From: Roseateles terrae
GTDB lineage: Bacteria; Pseudomonadota; Gammaproteobacteria; Burkholderiales; Burkholderiaceae_C
DNA: 64,000 nt
NCBI RefSeq assembly: GCF_014192155.1
Contig: NZ_JACHXO010000001.1
Coordinates: forward strand, 894,069-958,068
Reading direction: 5' to 3'
Shown one piece after another: positions 33,774 through 42,985 of this stretch (position 1 is the first letter of the stretch; every line of letters starts with the position of its first letter). The notes below the pieces were generated by a model. It saw only the letters and a list, made by a program, of their open reading frames with translations, was not told the origin of the DNA and did no database searches. A program made the position numbers and the translations under genes.

Positions 33774-34886
33774 ATGAACGCCCTCACCGACATCGCCCGT
33801 GCTCTGGCAGCCGGCGCCACTGATTCCCTCCCCACGTCGCTTTTTGGTCTGCCCGACCAGGCTCCGCATGAGCAGGTGCTGCTGGCGGCCGATCCGGAAA
33901 CTGGCCTGCGCGCCATTCTGGCCGTGCACAGCACCGCCCGCGGCCCGGCCTTTGGTGGCTGCCGCTTCTGGAGCTACGACAACGAGCTGGCGGCACTCAA
34001 CGATGCCCTGCGCCTGTCCCAAGGCATGAGCCTGAAGAATGCCCTGGCCAACCTGCCTTTTGGCGGTGGCAAGGCGGTCATCATCAAGCCGGCGGGCGAC
34101 TTCGACCGCCCCGCGCTCTTCGCCGCCTTCGGCCGCGCCGTGCAATCGCTCAACGGTGCCTATATCACCGCTGAAGACGTCGGCACCACCACCGCCGACA
34201 TGAAGGGCATGATGGCCACGACGCAGTACGTGTCCGGCATCCCCCGCGAAGGTGCCTTTGGTGGCGACCCCAGCCCCAAGACCGCTTTCGGCGTCTTCGT
34301 CTCCATCGACGAAGGCGTGCGCCGCGTCATGGGCCGCGACTCGCTGGAAGGTGTGCGCGTCGCCCTGCAGGGCCTCGGCGCTGTGGGCTGGCACCTGGCC
34401 GAATACTTGCACAAGGCCGGCGCCAAGCTCGTCGTCGCCGATGTCAACGCTGAGAAGGTCAGCCGCGCCCAGGCCGAATTCGGCGCCACGGCCGTCAGCG
34501 TCAGCGACATCCTTGGCGCGGACGTCGATGTCGTCGCCCCCTGCGCCCTGGGCGCCGTGCTGAACAGCACCACCATCCCGGCCCTGCGCGCCCGCCTCAT
34601 CGCCGGCGCCGCCAACAACCAGCTGGCCACCGCCGCCGACGGGGACGCCCTGCAGGCCCGCGGCATCACCTATCTGCCGGACTACCTGGTCAATGCCGGC
34701 GGCATCATCAGCGTCGCCCGCGAATTCCGCGGTGAAGGCGAAGAGACCGCAGTCATGAACGAAGTCGCGCAGATCCGTGGCCGCGTGTCCGAACTGCTGG
34801 ACCGCATCAAGACCAGCGGCCAGACCCCCGCACGCGAAGCCGACGCCTGGGCGCGCTCGCTGCTGGTCAAGCCGGCCAAGGCCTGA
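33774..34886 (+). CDS. Leu/Phe/Val (Glu-family) amino acid dehydrogenase
   Basis: The 370-residue enzyme has the dimerisation/substrate domain with LPFGGGKAVI (catalytic lysine), ITAEDVGTTTADM, and a Rossmann fold with VALQGLGAVGWHLAEYL. The length and sequence are those of leucine/phenylalanine/valine dehydrogenases, which interconvert branched-chain or aromatic amino acids and 2-oxoacids with NAD. The LivHMGF amino acid transporter lies just beyond, on the opposite strand, and fits branched-chain amino acid catabolism. A strong bidirectional terminator follows. Confidence 0.92.
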   Translation: MNALTDIARALAAGATDSLPTSLFGLPDQAPHEQVLLAADPETGLRAILAVHSTARGPAFGGCRFWSYDNELAALNDALRLSQGMSLKNALANLPFGGGKAVIIKPAGDFDRPALFAAFGRAVQSLNGAYITAEDVGTTTADMKGMMATTQYVSGIPREGAFGGDPSPKTAFGVFVSIDEGVRRVMGRDSLEGVRVALQGLGAVGWHLAEYLHKAGAKLVVADVNAEKVSRAQAEFGATAVSVSDILGADVDVVAPCALGAVLNSTTIPALRARLIAGAANNQLATAADGDALQARGITYLPDYLVNAGGIISVAREFRGEGEETAVMNEVAQIRGRVSELLDRIKTSGQTPAREADAWARSLLVKPAKA

Positions 34887-34923
34887 TGAATCCGCCGCGC
34901 AGACGGCGGTAGGAGACAAAAAG

Positions 34924-34955
34924 AAAGGGGCTGCCCATAGCGGGCAGCCCCTTTT
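34924..34955. terminator. Bidirectional terminator between the dehydrogenase and livF
   Basis: AAAGGGGCTGCCC and GGGCAGCCCCTTT form a 13-bp stem around a 5-base loop, with A-rich and T-rich flanks that serve both convergent transcripts. Confidence 0.9.
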
Positions 34956-34968
34956 GACGTTGGTGCGA

Positions 34969-35685
34969 CTATTCGCCGAGGTAAGCCGCGCGCACCTTCG
35001 GATCGCTCAACAGCGCACGGCCTTCGCCCTGCATCGTCACCAGACCCGACTCCATCACGTAACCGCGATTGGCCAGCTCCAGCGCCCGGCTGGCGTTCTG
35101 CTCCACCAGCAGCACGGTCACGCCCTGCTGGTGAATGTCGTTCACCACCTCGAAGATCTTGTCCACCATGATCGGGGACAGGCCCATCGACGGCTCGTCC
35201 AGCAACAGCAACTTCGGGCGCGCCATCAGCGCACGCCCCATCGCCAGCATCTGCTGCTCGCCGCCTGACATGGTGCCCGCCAGCTGGCTGCGACGCTCCT
35301 TCAGACGCGGGAACAGCGCGAACACCTTCTCGATGTCGTCCTGGATTTCCTTGTCCCGCCGGATGTGCGCGCCCATCTGCAGGTTCTCGGTGATGGTCAT
35401 GCGGGTGAAAGTGCCGCGGCCTTCCGGCACCATCACCAGCCCCTGCTTCACCAGGTCCCAGGCCCCCCGGCCCTTGATGGACTGGCCCAGGAACTTCACA
35501 TCGCCAGTCTGCAGTCCCTGCAGCCCGGTGATCGCCTTCAGCGTTGTTGTCTTGCCCGCGCCATTGGCGCCGATCAGGCTCACCAGCTCGCCCTGTCGCA
35601 CCTCGAAATCCACGCCCTTGACGGCCTGGATGCCGCCGTAAGCGACTGCCAGCCCCTGGACCTGGAGCAGGATGTTGTCTGCCAT
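34969..35685 (-). CDS. livF: Branched-chain amino acid ABC transporter ATPase LivF
   Basis: The 238-residue ATPase has Walker A GANGAGKT, signature MSGGEQQMLAMGRAL, Walker B LLLLDEPSMGLSP, and the LivF-typical VPEGRGTFTRMTITENL. It works with LivG to drive uptake through LivHM. It is the last gene of the liv operon, 30 bases after livG. Confidence 0.93.
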   Translation of the reverse strand: MADNILLQVQGLAVAYGGIQAVKGVDFEVRQGELVSLIGANGAGKTTTLKAITGLQGLQTGDVKFLGQSIKGRGAWDLVKQGLVMVPEGRGTFTRMTITENLQMGAHIRRDKEIQDDIEKVFALFPRLKERRSQLAGTMSGGEQQMLAMGRALMARPKLLLLDEPSMGLSPIMVDKIFEVVNDIHQQGVTVLLVEQNASRALELANRGYVMESGLVTMQGEGRALLSDPKVRAAYLGE

Positions 35686-35715
35686 CTTGTTCGTTTCCTT
35701 GTCAGTCTGGCCGCG

Positions 35716-36498
35716 TCAGTGCGCCGCATGCGCCGCGTGGGCGCCCAGGTAAGCCTCGATCACCTTCTCATTGCGCTGCACGTCTGCCGGCGTGCCTTCC
35801 GCAATCTGCTTGCCGTAGTCCAGCACCGTCACCCGGTCGCACAGGCCCATCACCAGCTTCACATCGTGTTCGATCAGCAGGATGGTGCGGCCGTCATTGC
35901 GGATGCGGTCGATCAGCTCGCGCAGCACCACCTTCTCGGTGGCGTTCATGCCGGCGGCCGGCTCATCCAGCGCAATCAGCTTCGGGTCGGTCGCCAGCGC
36001 ACGGGCAATCTCCAGGCGGCGCTGGTCGCCGTAGGACAGGGTGCGGGCCTTGAAGCGGGCATAACGCCCGATGCCCACATAGTCCAGCAGCTCCTGCGCG
36101 CGAGCGGCAATCGCCGCTTCTTCCGCCTTGAAACCCGGTGTGCGGAAGACCGCACCGAAGAGTCCGGAATGGGTGCGCACATGGCGGCCCACCATCACGT
36201 TCTCCAGCGCCGTCATGTCGGCGAAGAGACGGATGTTCTGGAAGGTCCGGGCGATGCCGGTCTTGGCCACCTGATGCACCGCCTGCGGACGATACGGCTG
36301 GCCGCCCAGCTCAAAGGTGCCAGAGTCCGGCGTGTACAGGCCGGTGATCACATTGAAGAAGGTGGTCTTGCCGGCACCGTTCGGGCCGATCAAGCCATAG
36401 ACCTGGCCTTTTTTGATGTCCAGACCGACTTCGGACAGCGCCTGCAGGCCGCCGAAGCGCTTGGACACACCAGCCACTTTCAGTACGGATTCACTCAT
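35716..36498 (-). CDS. livG: Branched-chain amino acid ABC transporter ATPase LivG
   Basis: The 260-residue ATPase has Walker A GPNGAGKTTFFN, the LSYGDQRRLEIARAL signature and LIALDEPAAGMN for Walker B. LivG subunits are slightly longer than LivF, as here. It lies 21 bases after livM on the same strand. The C-terminus ends in an odd HAAHAAH repeat. Confidence 0.93.
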   Translation of the reverse strand: MSESVLKVAGVSKRFGGLQALSEVGLDIKKGQVYGLIGPNGAGKTTFFNVITGLYTPDSGTFELGGQPYRPQAVHQVAKTGIARTFQNIRLFADMTALENVMVGRHVRTHSGLFGAVFRTPGFKAEEAAIAARAQELLDYVGIGRYARFKARTLSYGDQRRLEIARALATDPKLIALDEPAAGMNATEKVVLRELIDRIRNDGRTILLIEHDVKLVMGLCDRVTVLDYGKQIAEGTPADVQRNEKVIEAYLGAHAAHAAH

Positions 36499-36519
36499 GG
36501 GTTCTTGCTCCTGCGGGTG

Positions 36520-37650
36520 TCACTGGGCTGCTTTGGCGGCGGCTGCGGCGGCGGCCGCTTCATCCGCCTGCGACTTGCGCAGCACTTCGCCATGGTCCTT
36601 GGCCGGCCACAGGCCGCGCGGACGCACCAGCATGATCACGATCATCGCCAGCGCAATCAGCAGCTGACGCAGGATGGCCGCATCCAGGCGACCATCGGTC
36701 ATCTGCTGCAGCGGGCCGGCGACATAACGCAGCGCCTCCGGCAGCGCGGCCAGCAGCAGCGCACCGACGATCACGCCCGGGATGTGGCCGATACCGCCCA
36801 GCACCACCATGGCCACGATCATCACCGACTCCTGCAGGCTGAAGGACTCCGGCGACACAAAGCCCTGGAACGCACCGAACATCGAGCCCGCCACGCCGCC
36901 GAAGGTGGCGCCCATGCCGAAGGCCAGCAGCTTCATGTTGCGGGTGTTGATGCCCATCGCCTTGGCGGCGATTTCGTCTTCACGGATGGCCATCCAGGCG
37001 CGGCCGATGCGGGAGTTCTCCAGGCGATAGCAGATGATCACCGAGCCGATCACCAGCGCCAGGAAGAGGTAGTAGTACATCGAGACCGACTGGACATTGA
37101 AGCCGAGGATCTCGTGCGACTTGCTGAACTCGAAGCCCAGGAAGTGGATGCCGTCGATCTGGCCGATGCCGCGCGGGCCGTTGGTGACGTTCAGCGGATA
37201 TTCCATGTTGTTCAGGAACACCCGGATGATTTCACCGAAGCCCAGCGTGACGATGGCCAGGTAGTCCCCGCGCAGCTTCAGCGTGGGAGCGCCGAGCATC
37301 ACCCCGAAGAAGCCTGCAATCAGCGCCGCCAGGGGAATGACCACCAGCAGCGGCATGTGCAGCCCTTGCGGGAAGGAGGCAGCGATGTGCTCGAAGTTGT
37401 CGGTCAGATGCGGACTGTTGAGTAGCGCAAAAAGATAGGCGCCCACCGCATAGAAGGCGACATAGCCCAGGTCCAGCAGACCGGCATAACCGACCACGAT
37501 ATTCAGCCCGAGGGCCAGCAGCACATACAGCAGTGCCAGGTCGATGATGCGCACCGGCGCATTGCCGCCCTGCTGCGCCACCAGCGGCAACGCCAGCAGC
37601 AGCACACCCGCAATCAGGAAAACAAACAGCTTGTTCTTTTGACTTTGCAT
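36520..37650 (-). CDS. livM: Branched-chain amino acid ABC permease LivM
   Basis: The 376-residue membrane protein has about ten helices and the LivM pattern RGDYLAIVTLGFGEIIR, with MVVLGGIGHIPGVIVGALLL and RPRGLWP near the end. The ATG at 37650 with a TGAGGTG upstream lies just after the livH stop at 37661, showing coupling. The C-terminus is an Ala-rich stretch of about 20 residues (about 355-376), longer than usual. Confidence 0.92.
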   Translation of the reverse strand: MQSQKNKLFVFLIAGVLLLALPLVAQQGGNAPVRIIDLALLYVLLALGLNIVVGYAGLLDLGYVAFYAVGAYLFALLNSPHLTDNFEHIAASFPQGLHMPLLVVIPLAALIAGFFGVMLGAPTLKLRGDYLAIVTLGFGEIIRVFLNNMEYPLNVTNGPRGIGQIDGIHFLGFEFSKSHEILGFNVQSVSMYYYLFLALVIGSVIICYRLENSRIGRAWMAIREDEIAAKAMGINTRNMKLLAFGMGATFGGVAGSMFGAFQGFVSPESFSLQESVMIVAMVVLGGIGHIPGVIVGALLLAALPEALRYVAGPLQQMTDGRLDAAILRQLLIALAMIVIMLVRPRGLWPAKDHGEVLRKSQADEAAAAAAAAKAAQ

Positions 37651-37660
37651 GTTGGGCACC

Positions 37661-38584
37661 TCAGGCTCGATCGGCCACGCGCTCACCCAGCAGGCCGGAC
37701 GGTCGCAGGGTCAGCACCAGGATCAGGGAGAGGAAAGCGAAGATGTCGGAGTAATGGCTGCCCAGCACGCCGCCCGTCAGGTCGCCGAGGTAGCCGGCGC
37801 CGATGGCTTCGATCAGGCCCAGCAGCACCCCGCCCAGCATGGCGCCGGAGAGGTTGCCGATGCCGCCCAGCACGGCGGCGCAGAACGCCTTCAGGCCCGG
37901 TGTGAAGCCCATGTCGTGCTTGACGGTGCCGTAGTTGGCGGCCCACATCAGGCCCGCGACGGCGGCCAGTGCGGCGCCGATGACGAAGGTCATCGAAATC
38001 ACCGCATCGGGCTTGATGCCCATCAGCGAGGCCACGCGAGGGTTCTCCGCGGTGGCGCGCATGGCGCGGCCGACGCGGGTGTGGTTCACCAGGAAGACCA
38101 GACCGGCCAGCATCACCACCGTGACCACCAGAATGACGATCTGCGTCATGGTGATGGTGGCGCCGAAGACGGGGATCGGGTCATTCGGCAGCAGCTGCGG
38201 GAAGGACTTGGGATTCGGCTTCCAGATGATCATGGCCAGCGTCTGCAGCAGCAGCGACATGCCCATGGCCGTGATCAGCGGCGCCAGCCGCGGCGCATTG
38301 CGCAAGGGCCGGTACGCGATCTTTTCAATCACAAAGTTGAGCAAGGTACACACGACCACCGCGCAGACCAGCGCGACAAGCATGAGCGCCCAGCCGGGCA
38401 GGCCACTGTCGGCCAGCACCGTCACGACGGTCCAGCTCACGATCGCCCCGACCATCAACACCTCGCCGTGCGCGAAGTTGATCAGGCTGATGATCCCGTA
38501 AACCATCGTGTAGCCCAGTGCCACGAGCGCATACATGCTGCCCAGCACCAGACCATTGATGATCTGCTGAATAAGTATCTCCAT
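37661..38584 (-). CDS. livH: Branched-chain amino acid ABC permease LivH
   Basis: The 307-residue permease begins MEILIQQIINGLVLGSMYALVALG, as expected for LivH, with the motif GYTMVYGIISLINFAHGEVL and TPGLKAFCAAVLGGIGNLSG. It is the first gene of livHMGF. No periplasmic binding protein gene (livJ/livK) is beside it in this window; such proteins are commonly encoded elsewhere. The in-frame extension upstream of 38584 is probably not translated. Confidence 0.93.
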   Translation of the reverse strand: MEILIQQIINGLVLGSMYALVALGYTMVYGIISLINFAHGEVLMVGAIVSWTVVTVLADSGLPGWALMLVALVCAVVVCTLLNFVIEKIAYRPLRNAPRLAPLITAMGMSLLLQTLAMIIWKPNPKSFPQLLPNDPIPVFGATITMTQIVILVVTVVMLAGLVFLVNHTRVGRAMRATAENPRVASLMGIKPDAVISMTFVIGAALAAVAGLMWAANYGTVKHDMGFTPGLKAFCAAVLGGIGNLSGAMLGGVLLGLIEAIGAGYLGDLTGGVLGSHYSDIFAFLSLILVLTLRPSGLLGERVADRA

Positions 38585-39011
38585 AAGGCCCCAGCAATCT
38601 GTTTGAAGAACGCGTCTTGGAATGACCGGCGCAAAGGTGCAACCCTCGTGCCAACCGGGACGTTTCAAGGGTATTCACCGACCGAAATCCCCCTGGGGAC
38701 CCCGCTCGATGCGATGCTTGCAGTCTCGGTGACGCCAGGGTGGGCGAAAATCCGCACAAACCGCCTCAACTTCTGGGCGATTCCCCGCCAGTCCCCGCCA
38801 TGAGTGGACGTGGGCTGCACGAAGGTCGGTCTTTTCGGCACACTTGCGGCCCTGAGCTCCTCCGCCACACTTGAGTGGCGGCGGGCTCGTGTGGCGGTCA
38901 TTCTGCCAGCGCTGACCCTGGGTTCCATGCGGTTTCACCCCCGGGGAATCACACCCCCCAGACTGCTTGTTTTCCTCGTCTTTCTGACTTCTTTCTGCCG
39001 AACCCGTTCCC
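38585..39011. other. Divergent intergenic region between livH and dctB
   Basis: This 427-base region must contain the livH promoter and whatever drives dctB. I see only shadow reading frames and one 7-bp dyad, CCGCCAC/GTGGCGG around ACTTGA at 38862-38881. No RNA gene or riboswitch is recognisable. Confidence 0.5.
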
Positions 39012-40958
39012 TTGCTGTTCCCACACTCCCCCTCGGACCCGGCCGTGACGTCCGCCGCTTCCGCCCGTGATCCGGTGCCTCGCCCCGCCAGGGATCGCGC
39101 GCCGCGGCGGTGGCGGCATCGGCTCTCGACCGCGCTGAGCCGCCCGAGTTTTTATCTCTATCTCACCGGGGTGCTGATGGTGCTGGGCCTGGTGCTGGGC
39201 CACCGGTGGAGCGAGCGGGCCAGCCTGGACCAGCTCTCGGCACTGGCGACCGAACGGCTGGAGCTCTATGCCGCCAACCTCTCCACCGAACTGAGCCGCC
39301 ACGCCTATCTGCCCAGCCTGCTGGCCATTGATGAGGATGTGGGCCGGCTGCTGGAGCATCCGGGGGACGAGCGACTGCGGCATCAGGTCAGTCAGTCCTT
39401 CGCACGGGTCAATGTGCGGGCCGGCACCACCCAGATTTTTGTGGCGGATGCCGAGGGATCGGTGCTGGCGGCCAGCGAGCCTCTGCTAGCACCGCCGCGC
39501 CTGGCGGAGGCGGTTGCGCAGGAGCGGCATCACATCTTTGCGTCGGATGCCAGTCCCGTGGATGGCACGGCCACCGGCAGCACCAACTTCTTCCTGCTGC
39601 AGACGGTGCGACGCCAGCAGCGGGTGCTGGGCGTCATCGTCGTCAAGCTGAACCTGGCGCCCCTGGAGGCCACCTGGGTGGACCTGGGCCTGCGCTCGCA
39701 AGGGGAGCGGATCCTGGTGGCGGACGACCAGGGCGTGGTCATCATGAGCAGTGTGCAGGCCTGGAAGTATGCGGTGCTGAGCGAAGCGGACGAGGCCCAG
39801 CGCGCGCAGCTTCAGGCCAGTGCCCGTTATCCGCAGGCCGTGGGGCCCAACCTCGGTCTGCCTGCTGTCCTGGAGGCCTACAACAGCCTGCTGGTGCAGG
39901 CGCCTCCGCCGGCGAGCACCACGGTGTTGGCGCAGGAGCGGCAGCTGCTCCCGCTGGGGCTGCGGCTGCTGGCCCTGTCCGACCTGACGGAAGTACGGCG
40001 CCAGGCGCGTCTCGCGGCGTGGAGCGGCGCGGCGTTTGGCGCGGCAGTCGGCATGCTGGCGCTGTATCTGGCGGCTCGTCGCCGGGCGGTGCGGCAGCTC
40101 TTCGTCGCCAAGACCGAACTGCAGGACGCCCATGCACGGCTGGAACGCACGGTGGATGAACGCACAGCGGAACTCCGCCAGTCCAACGATGCGCTCAAGG
40201 AGCAGATCGCCCAGCGGGAGCAGACCGAAGGGGAACTGCTGCAAGCCAGCAAGCTGGCCGTGCTGGGGCAGATGTCGGCCGGCCTCTCCCACGAGGTGAA
40301 TCAGCCGCTGACGGCCTTGCGCGCCCTCGCCCGCAATGCGCAGCGCCTGCTACAGAACGGCCGCACCCAGGCGGTGGCGGACAACCTGCAGGCCATGGAC
40401 GACATGGTGGAGCGCATGGGCCGCATCACCCGGCAGCTCAAGAGCTTCGCGCGCAAGGCCGAAGGGGTGGACTCGCCCTCCCCGCTGCTGGCCAGCGTGC
40501 GCAACGCCTATCTGCTGCTGGAACACCGCACGCGCGGCCAGCCGTTGTCCTTTGAAGTGGACGTGCCGGAGAGCCTGCGGGTGCGGGCGGAGGCCAACCG
40601 TCTGGAGCAGGTGCTGGTGAATCTGTTCGCCAATGCGCTGGACGCGATGCTGGAAGATTCGAGCAGTCCAATGCTGCTGCGGGTGCAGGTGGAACCGCTG
40701 GACGGCGGGCAGCGGGTGCTGGTCAAGATTCAGGACAGCGGCCCGGGCCTGGACGAAGCTCTGCTGCCGCGGCTGTTCGAACCGTTTTTCACCACCAAGC
40801 CGGCGGGCGAAGGCCTGGGGCTGGGCTTGGTGATTTCATCGAAGATCGTGCATGAGTTTGGTGGCCAGCTTCGCGCTCGCCGGCTGGACCCGGGTATGAG
40901 CCTGGAGTTCGACCTCGCGGTCGACACCTGGAATGTGGAGGAACAAGGGCATGTTTGA
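39012..40958 (+). CDS. dctB: C4-dicarboxylate sensor histidine kinase DctB
   Basis: The 648-residue kinase has two membrane helices (about 47-64 and 337-357) that bracket a long periplasmic dCache-type sensor, a coiled coil (about 365-410), and a DHp domain with GLSHEVNQPLTALRALARNAQRL, as in DctB. The ATPase domain has VLVNLFANALDAM and GEGLGLGLVIS. It senses C4-dicarboxylates and phosphorylates DctD. No ATG precedes the first membrane helix, so the start is TTG 39012 or GTG 39045. The dctD start lies 8 bases inside its 3' end. Confidence 0.9.
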   Translation: MLFPHSPSDPAVTSAASARDPVPRPARDRAPRRWRHRLSTALSRPSFYLYLTGVLMVLGLVLGHRWSERASLDQLSALATERLELYAANLSTELSRHAYLPSLLAIDEDVGRLLEHPGDERLRHQVSQSFARVNVRAGTTQIFVADAEGSVLAASEPLLAPPRLAEAVAQERHHIFASDASPVDGTATGSTNFFLLQTVRRQQRVLGVIVVKLNLAPLEATWVDLGLRSQGERILVADDQGVVIMSSVQAWKYAVLSEADEAQRAQLQASARYPQAVGPNLGLPAVLEAYNSLLVQAPPPASTTVLAQERQLLPLGLRLLALSDLTEVRRQARLAAWSGAAFGAAVGMLALYLAARRRAVRQLFVAKTELQDAHARLERTVDERTAELRQSNDALKEQIAQREQTEGELLQASKLAVLGQMSAGLSHEVNQPLTALRALARNAQRLLQNGRTQAVADNLQAMDDMVERMGRITRQLKSFARKAEGVDSPSPLLASVRNAYLLLEHRTRGQPLSFEVDVPESLRVRAEANRLEQVLVNLFANALDAMLEDSSSPMLLRVQVEPLDGGQRVLVKIQDSGPGLDEALLPRLFEPFFTTKPAGEGLGLGLVISSKIVHEFGGQLRARRLDPGMSLEFDLAVDTWNVEEQGHV

Positions 40959-42291
40959 AGGCTACAAGGTCGTGTTTGTGGAAGACGACCTGCCAGTGCG
41001 GGTGAGCCTGACACAGACGCTGGAACTGGAAGGACTCGAAGTGCTGCCCTGCCGCAGTGCAGAAGAAGCGCTGCCGCACATCCAGCCGGGTGCTCAGGTG
41101 GTGATGGTCACCGACGTGCGCCTGCCCGGCATGGACGGACGGGCCTTGCTGGACCATGTGCGGGCGACGGACCCCGGCATTCCGGTCATCCTGATCACCG
41201 CGCATGGCGACGTGCAGATGGCCGTGCAGGCGATGCGCACGGGTGCGTATGACTTCATTGAAAAGCCGTTCGCGCCGGAGCGATTGATCGAAGCGGTGAT
41301 GCGGGCGCTGGACCTGCGCATGCTGCGGCATTCCGCGGAAGAGCTGCGGGCACAGTTGCAACGGGCCAGTGGCATTGAGGCGGTGCTGCTCGGGCGCTCG
41401 GCGGCGATGCAGCAATTGCGGCGGCAGATTCTCAATCTGGCGGGCACCTCGGCCGATGTGATGATCCTGGGCGAGACGGGCACCGGCAAGGAACTGGTGG
41501 CGCGTTGCCTGCATGACCAGAGTCCAAGGCGGGATCGTCACTTTGTGGCGATCAACTGTGGCGGCTTGCCGGAGGCGCTGTTCGAGAGCGAGCTGTTCGG
41601 GCATGAGCCGGGCTCTTTCACCTCGGCGGCGAAGCGGCGCATTGGCAAGATCGAGCATGCCAATGGTGGCACGCTGCTGCTGGACGAGATCGAGACGATG
41701 CCCGTGCCATTGCAGATCAAGCTGCTGCGGGTGCTGCAGGAGCGGCGGATCGAGCGGCTGGGGTCGAATGAAGAGTTGCCGATCAATGTGCGCTTCATTG
41801 CGGCGAGCAAGGCGGACCTGAAGGAGCTGGGCGATCGCGGGCAGTTCCGGAACGACCTGTACTACCGGCTCAACATTGCGACGCTGCAATTGCCGCCGCT
41901 GCGGGAGCGGCGGGAAGACATTCCGCTGCTGTTTGAGCATTTCGTGGCTCAGGCCTGCGCGCGGTACGAGCGCCCCGCCCCGGAACTCACGCCAGAAAAG
42001 CTGCGTGAGTTGATGGCACACGACTGGCCTGGCAATGTGCGCGAGATCCGCAATGCAGCCGACCGATTTGTGTTGGCGCTGGATGATCTGGACAGCCAGG
42101 CGGCACTGCAGGATCTGCCGAGCCTGAATCTGGCGCGGCAGATGGAGCTGGTGGAGAAGGCGTTGATTGAGCAGGCGCTACGACGCACGCAAGGCAAGGT
42201 GCCGGCGGCGATGGAGCTGCTGGGGACGCCACGCAAGACGCTCTATGACAAGCTGCATCGGCATGGGATTCAGCTGGATGATTTCCGCTGA
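40951..42291 (+). CDS. dctD: Sigma-54-dependent response regulator DctD
   Basis: The 446-residue protein has a receiver domain (D55 in VTDVRLPGMDG), an AAA+ domain with GETGTGKELVARCLHD and GGTLLLDEIETM, and a Fis-type helix-turn-helix at the C-terminus. The sigma-54-contacting loop reads GSFTSA (from residue 221) rather than GAFTGA. GGAGGAAC precedes ATG 40951. Together with DctB it should activate sigma-54 promoters of dicarboxylate transport genes, none of which are adjacent; a TRAP binding protein appears 21 kb away at the window's end. It converges with the TRIC-like gene, 2 bases apart. Confidence 0.92.
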   Translation: MFEGYKVVFVEDDLPVRVSLTQTLELEGLEVLPCRSAEEALPHIQPGAQVVMVTDVRLPGMDGRALLDHVRATDPGIPVILITAHGDVQMAVQAMRTGAYDFIEKPFAPERLIEAVMRALDLRMLRHSAEELRAQLQRASGIEAVLLGRSAAMQQLRRQILNLAGTSADVMILGETGTGKELVARCLHDQSPRRDRHFVAINCGGLPEALFESELFGHEPGSFTSAAKRRIGKIEHANGGTLLLDEIETMPVPLQIKLLRVLQERRIERLGSNEELPINVRFIAASKADLKELGDRGQFRNDLYYRLNIATLQLPPLRERREDIPLLFEHFVAQACARYERPAPELTPEKLRELMAHDWPGNVREIRNAADRFVLALDDLDSQAALQDLPSLNLARQMELVEKALIEQALRRTQGKVPAAMELLGTPRKTLYDKLHRHGIQLDDFR

Positions 42292-42293
42292 TG

Positions 42294-42929
42294 TCACTCG
42301 TCGTGAATGGGCCTGGGTAGTGGCGCGCGCCATCCATGGAAGATGGCCATCATGCGCAGGAACATGCACAGGCCGGCACCTGCCAGCACCGGATAGACCG
42401 GCGGCAATTGGAAGGCATGGCCGAGCGCCACGACCGCTCCCGCCATCAGGGCGGCCAGTGCGTAGAGGTCGGCGCGCAGCACAAAGGGAATCTCCCCGCT
42501 GAGCACGTCCCGGATCATGCCCCCGCCGATGCCGGTGATCATGCCCATCAGCGCACTCATCACCGGATGAATGCCGAACTGGATGGCCTTCTGGGTGCCG
42601 ACGACGGCAAAGAGCGCCAGGCCGAGCGCGTCCAGAAACTGCATCAATCGCTGGTAATGGACGATGTGGGCGGACCAGAAGAACGTCGCCAGCCCTGACA
42701 GCACGGCAATGACGAAGTAGTGGATCTCCGTCATCGCGGCGGGCGGGATGGCGCCGATCAGCACGTCACGGATCATGCCGCCGGCCACAGACACCACAAA
42801 GGCCAGGAAGAGCACGCCAAAGAGGTCGAAACGCTTACGCACGCCGACCATGGCGCCGCTGACGGCAAACGCAATGGTGCCGAGCCAGTCGAGCAGTTCA
42901 AGAATGATGGCCTGGAGGTCGTAGCCCAT
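42294..42929 (-). CDS. TRIC-family (UPF0126/YadS-like) membrane channel
   Basis: The 211-residue membrane protein has about seven helices arranged as two repeats, each with the family motif GGMIRDVL (SVAGGMIRDVLIGAIPP and GIGGGMIRDVLSGEIPF). Prokaryotic TRIC-like proteins form trimeric cation channels; for this group the transported ion and physiological role are poorly known. It is convergent with dctD. Confidence 0.88.
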   Translation of the reverse strand: MGYDLQAIILELLDWLGTIAFAVSGAMVGVRKRFDLFGVLFLAFVVSVAGGMIRDVLIGAIPPAAMTEIHYFVIAVLSGLATFFWSAHIVHYQRLMQFLDALGLALFAVVGTQKAIQFGIHPVMSALMGMITGIGGGMIRDVLSGEIPFVLRADLYALAALMAGAVVALGHAFQLPPVYPVLAGAGLCMFLRMMAIFHGWRAPLPRPIHDE

Positions 42930-42985
42930 AAAGCAGCTGGGAGGACGGGAGCGTGATTGTCCCCCAGCCTTGGTGGCGCCAGCGG

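Noticed and set aside
35365-37425. 686-residue plus-strand frame across livF, livG and livM
   Set aside because: Antisense shadow of three well-recognised transporter genes.
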